The position numbers and the translations under genes are program-made. Positions 45,137 through 56,390 of a stretch of DNA of 64,000 bases are shown here, piece by piece; position 1 is the first letter of the stretch, and every line of letters starts with the position of its first letter. The notes below the pieces were generated by a model. That model saw only the letters and a program-made list of their open reading frames with translations, was not told the origin of the DNA and ran no database searches. This DNA is from Pelobates cultripes (taxonomy: Eukaryota > Chordata > Amphibia > Anura > Pelobatidae). The DNA lies in NCBI GenBank assembly GCA_933207985.1, contig OW240918.1, positions 110,876,887 to 110,940,886 on the forward strand. Direction: 5' to 3'.

Positions 45137-46539
45137 AAGATCTGACGGTCGAGAGACTCGGACACTAGCGTACAGGTGGACGTCCCTCTGACAGTGAAAT
45201 CAGCTGCAGCAAGGTAAGAAAAACTTTTTTTCTACCTTTTTCAATTTCGCTCTCAGATCCACGTCCTACTGGTCTGTCTGGGTAAAGAACGACTTAAAAA
45301 CGTCTGATCTAAAGAACTTGTTTTCTGTGGTATTATGTTCTGGTGGATGTTGTGTTATGTCTTGTGAAAGGAATCTCGAGATAGTGGAATATATCTGTGG
45401 GTTTTATGTTATTTTTATCATTTGCCTTGTCATTTGTTTTATAATTTGAGTTAGAATCCTCCAAGGGCAGAACTCCTGATCTGTGTTTAGAATAACGAAG
45501 AGAAGACTGTGAAAATTCCACTGCAGCGGTCCTAAGTGTCTTATACACTGTTTTTGTACAGTTTGTCTTCTGTAAGGAAGTAATTAACCCTTACAAGTTT
45601 TAAGATGGGTAGCTCTGAAAGCACTCAAGGGGGATTTACGGCTTTGACTATTGTCAAGCATCACAAAGGACAAGGAGCAATTAAGAATGTTAAGAGGTTA
45701 CTTAAGAAAGCTGGCATGCCCTCAGAGGGCACTCTAGACCAACATATATGGAGCAGGGCCGGTGCAAGAATTTTAAGGTACACAGGCGGAGATGCATTTT
45801 GTCGCCACATCACTCCCTTGATGTATACAGAGGCGCCACTTACAAACACAAAGATTATTGCTTTGGACTGGGTTTTCCTCATTTACCTTGATCCTGGGCA
45901 TTAAAATTCACAGTATTGTGTATTGTGTATGAGTTAATCCCAGAGATCTACAGCAAAAAAAAAACAGAAATGTCTTTTTTGAGTGTATCACAAATTGTTA
46001 ATGTGCATAGATGATTATTACAGAGCTCCACACCTATAAAAATGAATGTGCATTTTGTATAACACTATCACAGAGCTCCACTATAATAAACCTCATAATA
46101 ATGTGATGTAATGTGTGGTGGCTGTGTTTGTTCTGTGTGTGATATGTTTCATGTGTATGTGTTGGGTGTGTAGTGGGTGTTTAATTCATATAATAAAAAT
46201 ATGTTTTACCTCTACTCCTGTTTACTTTTTTTTGTATGGAGGAGGCTAAATTCCCTGGTGGCCCGGTGGTAAAATGCATGTCCTGTACTTATGACTGGTG
46301 CACTGCAAACCCCCTCTTCTGGTCTGGTGCTTGTTATGAGTCAAAGTTCAGGCTAGGAATCCCGGTGTGAGTGTATTGACTCTATAAATGGGCACCAAAA
46401 CCATGAGACAGTAATTATAATAGTCTGCACCAGACAAAGGTGCATACCATGCACTCCACCTACGGGTCTCCAAGAATTCAATTTTTATTTATTATATTGT
46501 TGATCTTGTAATATATTGGGGGAAAAAAAAGTAGTGACA

Positions 46540-48870
46540 CAGGGCTAAGGAGATAACGTGACATAGGCTTAGAGGGCAGGGGGGACACAGGGCTAGGGTA
46601 ACATAGTGACACAGGGCTAGGGGGGTGGGACAGAGTGACCCAGGGCTAGGGGGACAGTGATGCAGGGCTCAAGGGCAGAGGTACTGAGTGACACAGAGCT
46701 AGGGGGCAGAGGATTAGTGGGACAGTGACACATGCCTAGGGGGCAGAGGGACAGTAACACAGGGCCAGGGGGCAGGGGGATAGCTTGGAGGAAAGACGAG
46801 ACAGGGGGGATATGATAGAAACATTTAAATATATAAAGGGAATCAACACAGTAAAGGAGGAGACTATATTTAAAAGAAGAAAAACTACCACAACAAGAGG
46901 ACATAGTCTTAAATTAGAGGGACAAAGGTTTAAAAATAATATCAGGAAGTATTACTTTACTGAGAGGGTAGTGGATGCATGGAATAGCCTTCCAGCTAAA
47001 GTGGTAGAGGTTAACACAGTAAAGGAGTTTAAGCATGCATGGGATAGGCATAAGGCTATCCTAACTATAAGATAAGGCTAGGGACTAATGAAAGTTTTTA
47101 GAAAATTGGGCAGACTAGATGGGCCGAATGGTTCTTATCTGCCGTCACACTCTATGTTTCTATGTTTCTATGTTTCTATGACATAGTGACACAGGGCTAG
47201 GGGACAGGGGATTAGTGCGGCAGTGACACAAGCCTAGGGGGCAGGGGATTAGTGGGGCAGTGACACATACCTAGGGGCAGAGTGATATAGTGACACAGGG
47301 CTAGGGGGGAGGGAGGCAGTGACACAGGACTAGGGGGCAGGGGATATAGTGACACAGGACTTGGGGGTAGGGGGGCATAGTAACCCAGGGCTAGGGGGAC
47401 AGTGACACAGGGCTAGGGGGCAGGGGACATAGTGACACAGGTCTAGGGGGCAGGGGGATATAGTGACACAGGACTAGGGGGACAGAGTGACACAGGGCTA
47501 GGGCCAGGGGGAAATAGTAACCCAGGGTTAGGGGGACAGTGACACAGGACTAGTGGACATAGTGACACAGGGCTAGGGGAACAGTGACACAGGGCTAGGG
47601 GGGTGGGACAGAGTGACCCAGGGCTAGGGGGACATAGTGACACAGGGCTAGGGGGACAGTGATGCAGGGCTAAAGGGCAGGGGTACAGAGTGACACAGAG
47701 CTAGGGGGCAGGGGATTAGTGGGGCAGTGACACAGGCCTAGGGGGGAGGGGGACAGTGACACAGGGCTAGGGGCAGGGGACATAGTGACACAGGGCTAGG
47801 GGGCAGGGGATTAGTGCGTGAGTGACACAAGCCTAGGGGGCAGGGGATTAGTGGGCAGTGACACAGGCCTAGGGGCAGAGTGACATAGTGACACAGGGCT
47901 AGGGGGAGGGGGACAGTGACACAGGACTAGGGGGCAGGGGGATATAGTGACATAGGACTAGGGGGACAGTGACACAGGGCTAGGGGGCAGAGGGACATAG
48001 TGACACAGGGTTAGGGGGCAGGGGGATATAATGACACAGGACTAGGGGGACAGAGTGACGCAGGACTAGGGGCAGGGGGACATAGTGACACAGGGCTAGG
48101 GGGCAGGGGGACATAGTGATACAGAACTAGGGGGACAGAGTGATATAGGGCTAGGGGGATAGTGACACAGGCCTAGGGGGCAGGGGATTAGTGGGGCAGT
48201 GACACAGGGCTAAGGGGATTAGGGGTACAATGACACAGGGCTCGGGGGGATTAGGGGTACAGTGACACAGGGCTAGGGGGAGGGAATTAGGGGTACAGTG
48301 ATACAGGGCTAAGGGGAGGGGATCGGGGTACAGTGATACAGGGCTAGGGGGAGGGGATTAGGGGTACAGTGACACAGGGCTAGGGGGAGGGGATTAGGGG
48401 TACAGTGACACAGGGAAGAGGATTAGGGGTACAGTGACACAGGGCTATGGGGAGGGGATTAGGGGTACAATGACACAGGGTTGGGGGAAGGGATTAGGGG
48501 TACAGTGACGCGGGGCTAGGGGGAGAGGATTAGTGGGGCAGTGACACAGGCCTAAGGGAAAGGGTGGCATAGTAACACAGGACTGGGGGGATAGAGTGAC
48601 ACAGGGAAGGGGGCAGGGGATTAGTGAGGCTGTGACACAGGGCTAAGGGGATTAGGGGTACAATGACACAGGGTTTGGGGGGGTTAGGGGTACAGTGACA
48701 CAGGGCTAGGGGGAGGGAATTAGGGGTACAGTGATACAGGGCTAAGGGGAGGGGACTAGGGGTACAGTGATACAGGGCTAGAGGGAGGGGATTAGGGGTA
48801 CAGTGACACGGGGCTAGGGGGAGGGGATTAGTGGGACAGACTGAAACAGGGCTAAGTGAAAAAAATGACA
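46540..48870 (+). repeat. Roughly 31-bp minisatellite, about 2 kb
   Basis: Units resembling ACATAGTGACACAGGGCTAG plus GGGGCAGGGG repeat with drift, and variants with GGGATTAGGGGTACAGTGAC dominate after 48200. It is interrupted by a LINE 3' end at 46782-47179. It is G-rich on the plus strand and could form quadruplexes. Open frames here are repeat artefacts. Confidence 0.93.
46782..47179 (+). mobile_element. CR1/L2-type LINE 3' end inside the minisatellite
   Basis: The coding end reads RGDMIETFKYIKGINTV, GHSLKLEGQRF and DAWNSLPAKVVEV, the C-terminal block of CR1/L2-group RTs. The untranslated end GGGCAGACTAGATGGGCC is followed by (TATGTTTC)n, the typical tail. It is severely 5'-truncated and the open 96-aa frame is not a full gene. 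Minisatellite units continue on both sides. Confidence 0.85.
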
Positions 48871-49597
48871 GGGAATTAAAGGCTCTTACCCCACTCTGTC
48901 TTGATAGCCATGTGTCACCTTTCCCCCTAATCCCCTGTCAGAGCTGTAGGGGAACAAAGTGACACACAGCTAGAGGAATGGGGTAATGAGGGGGTTAATT
49001 TAAATGTTTGAAATGCCGCTCTCCTTACCTGCTCCCTGGTGGTGCTGCCAGGCCCATCAACAGCTCTGTGTGTGTCCTGTCCAGTGACTGTCAAGGCAGG
49101 GGAAGCTGTACACTGGGCCTGAGCACGGTTCAGCTGAGACCGCCGGGGAGCTGGAATGCAGGGAGGAGGAAGTGCCCGCCCATCAGACTGCTCTGACATA
49201 TCAGAGCAGAACTGGGAACGGGGCAGCAAATCATTGAGCAGGAAATATTTTTAAAATGTGAGTCACAGGCAAAGGGCCCAGGATTCAGATTTTTGCGCCC
49301 CCTCTCGTGTTGCGCCCTAAGGCGGCCGCCTTTGCCGCCTTATGGACGCGCCGGCCCTGATATGGAGTGAATTTATGGCAAATTACAGAGGTTGGTTAGA
49401 AGATAATGACTTAGTAGAAGTTGCCCAAAAATAGCATGATACTGCTGTTGAATTAACTACATGTGGTTGTAGAGAAACCACCAGAAAAGGTGTACCATAT
49501 TACCAATGTTTTGGACCTCTAAGGTCCCAGAATGGGCAAGAAAGAGGGTAGTCCACCAGACTTAAGGTAACCCCTAGTTGCCCCCATAGACACTCCA

Positions 49598-50874
49598 GTG
49601 GGGCCATTAGCTCCACAATTTACTACTCCCATGATACCCAAAGTTGAGAGCGTATACCATGAGAAGAGACAGCCGAGCTCAGGTATCCAATACTGGGAAG
49701 AATATAAGCCCTGGACACCCAGTGAACAACTGGCAATAATACAGAAGCTGGCAGATGTTGAAAAGGCCCCCTTAGCTCTAGTCCAGTCTCTATCCACCAT
49801 TCAAGCTACTTACCAGTGTACTTGGATGGATTTAAAACAGATTGCTGCCCTAAAAGCTGGCCCCATTTGGGCTAGAATAATTGTTAAATATACTGATGCC
49901 CCTGCTAATCTACTAGGCAGTGATATACTGTCTGCTCTTAGTGCAAATATCCAGTATAGCCCCACTGGAAAAGTAACATTGTCTGTGCCTTTGGAGGACA
50001 AACAAATGATATCTCTTTCAAAGGTTCTGGCAACTCTCACTATGCCCAGATATGTGCCAGAACCTACCATTGACTTGTCCTCAATCCCTGATTACTTATG
50101 GGCTACAAGGAAGACAGATACAGGCAGACTCTCTGTGCCCTCAGTCCTGCCCGGAGCCAAACCGCCCTATCAAAAACAATATCCCCTAAGCCCAGCACAG
50201 GAAGATGCTATTTCCCAATCTGTGCAAGAGTTTCTGCAGGCAGGGGTAATTGTCCAGACCACCTCCCCTTATAACACACCATTGTACCCAATTAAGAAAA
50301 AGCAAGAGAAAGGGAAACCTGTGGTCTACCGTATGGTACATGATTTGAGGGCAATTAATGTTGTAACTGAACTCATTGCCCCTAATGTTCCCAATCCACA
50401 CACCTTGTTGGCACAGACACCACCTTCCTCTAAGGTATTTCCTGTTATTGACTTGGCAAATGCATTTTTCAGTGTCCCCCTGGATCCTGACAGTCAGTAT
50501 TTATTTGCATTTACACATTAACACAAGCAGTACACTTGGACAGTATTGCCACAGGGCGCACAAAATTCACCCACTATGTACAACATGGCTATGGCACAGA
50601 TTCTTGAAGAGTGGCAAAGGCCAAATAATGTAATTTTATTGCAGTATATCGAGGACCTAATCCTATGTTGCGATAATATGGAGACTTGTATTGTAAACAC
50701 TCTTTCCTTATTGAAATTCTTGGCAGAGGCAGACTGCAGTTCAAAATATTACACCCCCCCCCACCCCCGCAGCGTAGCCCAGCTACGATTCATACTGCCG
50801 ACCTTGGCTTATACAGCAATCTACATGCAGCCCCTGTATGATTGTCTCGCCAAAGAAAACAAACCCTTTAAATG
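49598..50874 (+). pseudogene. Retroviral gag CA - protease end - RT, joined by an internal deletion
   Basis: Residues about 25-95 resemble the capsid N-terminal domain (YKPWTPSEQLAIIQKL, CTWMDLKQI). The frame then passes straight into the protease end (ANLLGSDILSAL) and on to RT: TTSPYNTPLYPIKKKQ, MVHDLRAIN, FPVIDLANAFFSVPL (motif A), then a TAA stop at 50519-50521, then LPQGAQNSPTMYN (motif B) and LLQYIEDLIL at motif C. The capsid C-terminus, nucleocapsid and the protease active site are missing. The motif C first Asp is Glu. The copy cannot encode active enzymes. Confidence 0.85.
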
Positions 50875-50875
50875 A

Positions 50876-51754
50876 ATCCATGCAGCAGAAAATGCTACAT
50901 CTGTCCTTACACAGGACCATGATGGTAAACAAAGACCAATAGCGTACTACTCCACCAGTTTGAACCCTGTTGCCAGGGGTGCCCCCTCCTGGACAAAGCC
51001 ACTGATATTGTCTTAGATAACCCAGTGACAATATGCCTTGCTTATGCCACTTAATGTTACTCTGAAAAGGTGTATGGTGTTAAATCCATCTACATTACTT
51101 CCCCTGGATTTAAAAGAGGGGAGTGGGGATAGTGGGAATGGTACTTGTACATCCGATCTTTTTGTAAATTCACTTTCACCAGATGAGTTAGCTGACGCCC
51201 AGGTACCCCATGATTGTGCAGCACTAATGGCACAAGAAACAACATTTTTTTTGCATGTAATTGATTCTCCATTATCTAATGCAGATTTTGAGTTTTTTGT
51301 AGATGGTACCAGATATGCTGATGAGAATGGTAATTTCCACACTGGATATGCTGTAGTCTATGCACATGAGGTAATAAAAGCTGAACCACTCGCTCCTCAC
51401 TGCTCTGCACAGGAGGCAGAGCTGAAGGCACTCACTGAAGCGTGTAAAATGGCTTCTGGTAAGACTGCTAATATTTATACAGACTCTCGCTATGCTTTCA
51501 GTATAGCCCATGATTTTGGCCCTATATGGCAGGCTCGTGATTTTCTCACCTCAGCAGGAACTCCAATCAAGAACTCTAAAGCCGTGAGTGCACTTATGGA
51601 CGCTATCCTGCTACCCACTCAAGTAGGCATCATCAAGGTGGCAGCTCATGTTAAGATCACAGATGACATCTCAAGAGGAAACCACAAAGCAGACGAAGCA
51701 GCCAAGCAAGCAGCAATTCAAGTTCATCCCTCTACAGGTAATACCTTCCTATAA
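50876..51754 (+). pseudogene. Retroviral RNase H region
   Basis: A connection segment with frame breaks (IAYYSTSLNPVARG at about 50940) is followed by a 238-aa open stretch (51038-51754). It carries the RNase H motifs FFVDGTRYADENG, AQEAELKALTEA, IYTDSRYAF and a late HKADEAAK. The four acidic positions (D, E, D, D) are visible. The N-terminal part of the stretch is connection domain. Confidence 0.85.
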
Positions 51755-51789
51755 GTTGTTCTTACAGATGACGCCGATGACTACAATTT

Positions 51790-52919
51790 ACTGTTGAGCT
51801 TACAAAGACAGGCAAGCAAGGAAGAACATGACCTCTGGAGGAAACAAGATGCAGAACCTGATGATGACGGTATGTGGAGGAAAGGTAAAAGACTGTATTT
51901 GCCATGAGTATTGTACCCCATGATGGCCCAGATTGCCCATTGACCTACACATCTATCCAAGATGCACATGAACAGCATAGTAAACACCCATTGGGTAGCA
52001 CCCGGATTTACTGTTGTAGCAGCTAAACACACCCAAGCTTGTATGATTTGTGCTAGAAACAATCCAGGACAGACTGTCAAAACACCAAGTAAGCACACAC
52101 CAAGGCCACTTTACCCGTTTCAAAGACTGCAGATAGACTATATTCAACTGCCTAAGGTAGGAGTGTATGAATATGTGTTGGTGTGCATTGATCTCTTTTC
52201 AGGTTGGCCTGAGGCCTACCCAGTGTCGAAAGCCACAACAAAGGTCACAGCAAGTAAGCTTCTGAAGGAACTGGTATGTAGATATGGAGTACCTGAATTG
52301 ATTGAAAGTGACAGAGGTAGCTGGGGAAATAATGCAAGAAATTATGAAAGCCTTAGGGATCAGTCAGGCCTTCCACACCCCCTATCACACACAGAGTAAT
52401 GGGAACGTAGAAAGGGCAAATGGCACCTTAAAGAACAAGGTTGAAAAAGCCATGTAAGACACAGTGAAGCCCTGGACTGAATGCCTTCCCTTAGCACTCT
52501 TTTCTATGAGATTCAGACCCAATTCTAGACATGGCCTATACCCTTTTGAGATACTGTTTGGATGTGCCCCAAAGACAGGCCTCTATTTTCCCCAGACCTT
52601 CCAGATGCAGCATGGTAGTATGACTGCCTATGTACAGGCCCTACACCAAAGATTAGGCAGGGTGCATAAACAAGTATTTGATTCTATTCCAGATCCAGAC
52701 TCTGATTCTGCAACTCGCAAACTGCAGCCTGGTGATTGGGTGGTGATAAAGAGGCATGTGAGGAAAGGACTTGAACCACGCTTTGATGGTCAATTCCAAG
52801 TGCTCTTGACTACGGCTACCTGTCACTGTAAACAAGTCACTCCGACTGATCTACTGACACGAAGCTGTTCTTATCCTTTACCATTCTATGCTCTGTTCAG
52901 ATATGCTACTCTGACTTGA
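51790..52919 (+). pseudogene. Retroviral integrase, frame-broken
   Basis: The zinc-binding region has H-rich residues and CMICARNN (about 52035). The core shows LQIDYIQLP (first Asp), VCIDLFSGWPEAYP and YGVPELIESDRGS (second Asp); a frameshift near 52320 follows. The C-terminal part (52464-52919) carries PFEILFGCAP and LQPGDWVVIKRH, the DNA-binding SH3-like end. Confidence 0.85.
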
Positions 52920-53111
52920 GACCAGAATATAATAATGCATGGCAGGGAAATATATAATTGCAGATAGCAAAGACTTTTAATTTAACCTCCTTTTGCCTCA
53001 ACCCTCTCCTCAGTACTGAAAACGCCATAGAATCTTGTCTTATAGCTGTCCCTACCCCCATCTCACTCTTGAGGAAGTACCTACATACCCATAGACCCCA
53101 TAAATATCTAC

Positions 53112-53254
53112 CCGAGTAGTTAATGCTGTAGCCTGTTCCCTTGCAAAGGGTTTAAATGCCACTTCACAGGCCCTAGAAGAGCTACTTATGGACAACCAGG
53201 CAAATAAGAAGGCAATCCTTGAGAATAGAGCAGCCATTGACTTTACTAATTAAG
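53112..53254 (+). pseudogene. Retroviral env transmembrane-subunit remnant
   Basis: About 47 codons of heptad-like helix: GLNATSQALEELL, then AILENRAAIDF, which aligns by eye with the conserved ectodomain segment of class I retroviral TM proteins. The surface subunit is absent: only about 190 bases separate the integrase end from this segment. It is not a functional envelope. Confidence 0.65.
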
Positions 53255-53570
53255 AAAAAAATTTACTTTTTGCTATTAGCTATATTTGTTATTATGTCCA
53301 TTTTTCTAACCTTTAGATTTTTTTTTCATGTCTATTAACCTCTCTATGTAAAAGCAAACCTACTGTTGGTCGTACCTTAACTTACATTCCAGCTCTGACT
53401 TTGGAAGGGTTTTATGATGTTACCTCGCCTAACAAATGAAGGAACGCTCATCTGCTGATTCTGGTGGTCTCTCAGTCCAAGGGAAACGTGGTGAAGCAAT
53501 AAATGAAAGTCCCACATGCTTTGGCTAGCAGGCTTGTAAATACCTTGGACATTTGGGTGACCCTTGGATC

Positions 53571-53581
53571 AAAAGAAGGGG
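53571..53581 (+). promoter_or_regulatory. Polypurine tract
   Basis: AAAAGAAGGGG lies one base before the 3' LTR start (TGTGATAG), the expected primer site for plus-strand synthesis. Confidence 0.85.
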
Positions 53582-53582
53582 T

Positions 53583-54039
53583 TGTGATAGAATGTATCTG
53601 GATTCCAAGGCTCAAGCTTATAGGTGTCATATAATGATATCCTATATTAAAATTGGCTAACTTGGACACAGGAAATGCTTGATGCTACACACAACATTTT
53701 AGACCATATGTGTCTAGTTCCGGGAGCAGAGAGCCCCCACCTGAGATTTTTCTTCTCTAATCTCTGTTTTTTCTTACTTTGGAACTTATTTGTTGTGTGT
53801 ACATGATGTTCATCCCTATGTCTTATCTGTACTCCCTTCCTATTACTGTTCTATGAGTATTTGCACGTAAGCACTTACTTTTTAATGTATAAAAACCCAG
53901 CTGATGAATAAAACATCAGAGGCTTATTTTGAATACCAACAGGTGTCTGGTGTCTAATTCTCGCTTCTCCAAGTGCACTTGTAACAACAATTGGGGCTTC
54001 CTCTGAATATAACAAAGATCATTATTTGGATCCACAACA
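53583..54039 (+). repeat. Retroviral 3' LTR, 457 bp
   Basis: Starts TGTGATAGAATG and ends CCACAACA. TATAAAAA is at 53888-53895 and AATAAA at 53907-53912. It is highly similar to the 5' LTR with scattered substitutions and small indels. The hAT right arm resumes at 54040. Confidence 0.9.
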
Positions 54040-54325
54040 GGGCACACGAGTCAAACGCTTGTTGATTGGCTGCCCTGCAGCCTTTCAACACGCGCCATTA
54101 AATCGCCGAACACCGAACTCCAACCCGAACATACAGTGATATGTCCGTGTTCGGGGTCCGGGGTCCAAAAATCATAATGTTCGGTACGAACCCTAACTTT
54201 ACAGTTCGGGTTCGCTCAACTCTAGTTATAAGCAATAAATCTGTTTACATTATAATTAATTTCTGATTAATGCATATTCACTTAACATTATGTAGTATCA
54301 TTTAGATTCAGTTGCACATGGAGGT

Positions 54326-54417
54326 TTAACCCCTTAAGGACCGAGGACGGTTCAGGACCGTCATCGGCATTTTTGCATTGCCAACCGGTGACGGTCCTGA
54401 AACGTCCTAACGGTCAG
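54326..54417 (+). mobile_element. Left terminus of a TTAA-family element
   Basis: TTAACCCCTTAAGGACCGAG is followed by inverted segments GGTTCAGGACCGTCATCGG and CCGGTGACGGTCCTGAAACG. This matches the terminus design at 26041. No right end is identified, so it is probably truncated. Confidence 0.6.
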
Positions 54418-54421
54418 ATGT

Positions 54422-55045
54422 ACTTTCAATTATTAGTCATGATAAGTAAATTGATGACTCACTCACCCTTTCCACCTTGAGAAAAACAAAGCTTTCCCAC
54501 ACAGCTAGTCTATAGCATCAATGACCGTTTGCCAGGATTAACTAGAACCCAACACGTAGAACTTCAGCCAACTAAATAAATATAAAATAGAAATCCTAAA
54601 ACGTATTACCAGGCCTTAGAATGACTGGATTTAAGTTAATAATAGAATTGTACAGGACAAGTCAACGTCAAGAAAAAAGAATGGAGATAAATGGAAACAA
54701 GCCAGAGGTCAAGACATACAGAAGTCAGAATAATCAAGTTATAAGTCAAAAGTCAAAACAACAGAATCAATAGAATAAATGCACTCTCAGATTAGCAGAA
54801 TGTAAACCACGACAGGGGGTTAAGAAATATTTATTTTCAGCTTAAATAGCTTTAAAATGGCTCTGATTGGCCAATGGTGGTCACATGAGGTCGAAATGTG
54901 AGAGATGTCGATGTGACGACAGATGCATTTTTGTGACCAGAAATAGAGGCTTAACCGATGGAGCAATAAAAGCCTCTAAGATGTAGTGTCCAGGATCTCT
55001 CATACTATCAGAGGTGGCCACTACGGAGGTAAGGCTGAGCTGTAC
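54422..55045. other. Unassigned sequence
   Basis: No recognisable coding or repeat boundary. Confidence 0.5.
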
Positions 55046-55390
55046 TGATAGTGGTCTCTGCTCCCCTCGCCCCCCCTAGTGGTCTCCCCCTCATTGTCTC
55101 TCCAACCCCCCACCCGTAGTGGTCTTTCCTCCCCCCCCTTATTGGTCTCTCCTCTCCCATCACCCTTAGTGGTCTATTCTCATCCCCCCACCCCTAGTGG
55201 TCTCTCTGCCACCCCACTCCCTTCCTTTAGTGGTCTTTCCACACACCCCCTCCCTCCCATAGTGGTCTCTCCTCACCCCCCTCCCTCACTTAGTGGTCTC
55301 TCCTAACCCCCCCTCCCATAGAGCTCTCTCCTCCACCCTCCCCCCAATTCCTGCTCCCCCACCCCACCCTCAGTGGTCTCTCTCCCTGTT
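55046..55390 (+). repeat. C-rich minisatellite
   Basis: Units of about 35-45 bases with TAGTGGTCTCTCCTC followed by C-runs. Proline-rich open frames here are artefacts. Confidence 0.85.
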
Positions 55391-56390
55391 CTTCTAACCC
55401 CCCCCACACCCTGCGTGGCCGAACTCCCGTCCGTGGTACAGGAGTTTCGGCCGGACTAACAGGAAGTGCTCCCTCATATCTTGCGCCCTCATCAATGCGC
55501 CAGCCCTGGCAGTGCTGTAGTTGCCTGAGGCTCTCTATAGAGCGCTCTGGCGGCTGCAGCATGAGGGGGGCTGGTGCTCCTGGCGGTGCCCCTTTCTAAG
55601 GGGCGCCCTAGGCGACTGCCTAAGTTGCCACTGTGCAGTCAAGGAGAGGAAGGCATGCAACAGTAGGAGCACTCCACACATATGGACCATAAGGCAGATG
55701 ATTTTGTTACAAAGCTAATTTTATAAGGTCCTTGAACGAGATCCAGAAAAGTGTGGCTTGTGGTACTTCCCTTGGATGATGAGGAGTCCAGCTGTCCATG
55801 TCCAACCCTTCGTCTGTTGACAGCTTGTGCTGTCCTCAGCATTATCACAAACCTTTCCCAAGGTTTGTAGTAGTGGAGTAGGTACTTTTATGCTGCTGCG
55901 GCTCCCTCTTTTTTAAAATGCCTGCCATTGTAGTGGTTTCACTCTGTCTTATGTTTATGTTAAAAAAAACAAAATTGCTGCTTTGTGAATTTACTACTAC
56001 TGTAACAATATTATGTTTGACTACACTGCACACAGTACACAATACTTCAACATTTGCACAGCACACAGTTAAAGGAAAAAAAGGCTTTGCAATAATCTTT
56101 AATGATGCTGTATCCTGTCTGTGTGTAATATTGAGGGATGCTTGCAATTTCCACAGTACAAACAGTGGCACAGAAGCACACTGCAAAGCAAATAGCTTTA
56201 AAATAACAATAAATAAATATATCACAAATCAGTGATCATCAACAAAATTCTAATTCAGTGAGTCGAAGTGGGTATAAGTGGCACTGACAGTGGCAGCTAG
56301 ACAAGAGGAAATTAGTTTATTTTTTTATTTTTTATTTCATTATTCAGTAGATGATCAGGGATGCAAATGTCCATCTCCAACTTGCCTCTG
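55391..56390. other. Possible hAT-related remnant, not resolved
   Basis: GCGCCAGCCCTG at 55497-55508 resembles the terminus of the 45754-49359 hAT element, and GGGGCGCCCTAGGCGACTGCC near 55601 is reminiscent of hAT subterminal sequence. No target duplication was found. Open frames at 55845-56235 have no domain. Confidence 0.35.

Larger units (their letters stand above)
45754..49359. mobile_element. hAT-type element inserted in retroviral gag
   Basis: Ends CAGGGCCGGTGCAAG and GACGCGCCGGCCCTG (imperfect inverted repeat) with an exact 8-bp duplication ATATGGAG at 45746-45753 and 49360-49367. No transposase is present. The interior is largely a minisatellite (46540-48870). The right subterminal region has a GGCGGCC/GGCGGCAAAGGCGGCC-like palindrome. 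It is younger than the retrovirus. Confidence 0.9.
45605..49433 (+). pseudogene. Retroviral gag matrix (MA) region split by a hAT insertion
   Basis: The frame starts MGSSESTQGG, with Gly2 suited for myristoylation, and runs about 50 codons to 45753. The hAT element (45754-49359) follows and the reading resumes in the same sense after the duplicated ATATGGAG (WLEDNDLVEVAQK), stopping at 49433. MA would target assembly to membranes. The 99-aa open frame to 45904 includes hAT sequence and is not viral beyond residue 50. I do not reconstruct the joined protein. Confidence 0.75.
44683..54039 (+). mobile_element. Endogenous retrovirus, class I-like, two LTRs, defective
   Basis: Two LTRs (44683-45119 and 53583-54039) bracket a tRNA-Phe-type primer binding site, gag, pol and a remnant of env, with a polypurine tract before the 3' LTR. 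RT motifs and the myristoylation-type gag start resemble gamma/epsilon-type retroviruses. Defects: an inserted hAT element in gag, a large deletion joining gag to the protease end, stops and frameshifts in pol, and most of env missing. It is inserted in the hAT element at 43286-54225. Confidence 0.88.
43286..54225. mobile_element. hAT-type fold-back element hosting a retrovirus
   Basis: The left end is TAGAGTTGATTGGACACC and the right end GTTCGCTCAACTCTA. An exact 8-bp target duplication GTTATAAG lies at 43278-43285 and 54226-54233. Subterminal regions are rich in GTTCGG/CCGAAC motifs on both sides. Excluding the retrovirus (44683-54039) the element is about 1.6 kb. It contains serial hairpins and a large G/C palindrome and has no transposase. 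Superfamily is inferred from the 8-bp duplication and ends. Confidence 0.82.

Noticed and set aside
45754..45904. Continuation of the retroviral gag frame to 99 aa
   Set aside because: Sequence after 45753 belongs to the inserted hAT element, shown by its TIR and the ATATGGAG duplication.
49598..50521. 307-aa frame as a host gene
   Set aside because: It carries retroviral capsid, protease-end and RT motifs and lies between matched LTRs.
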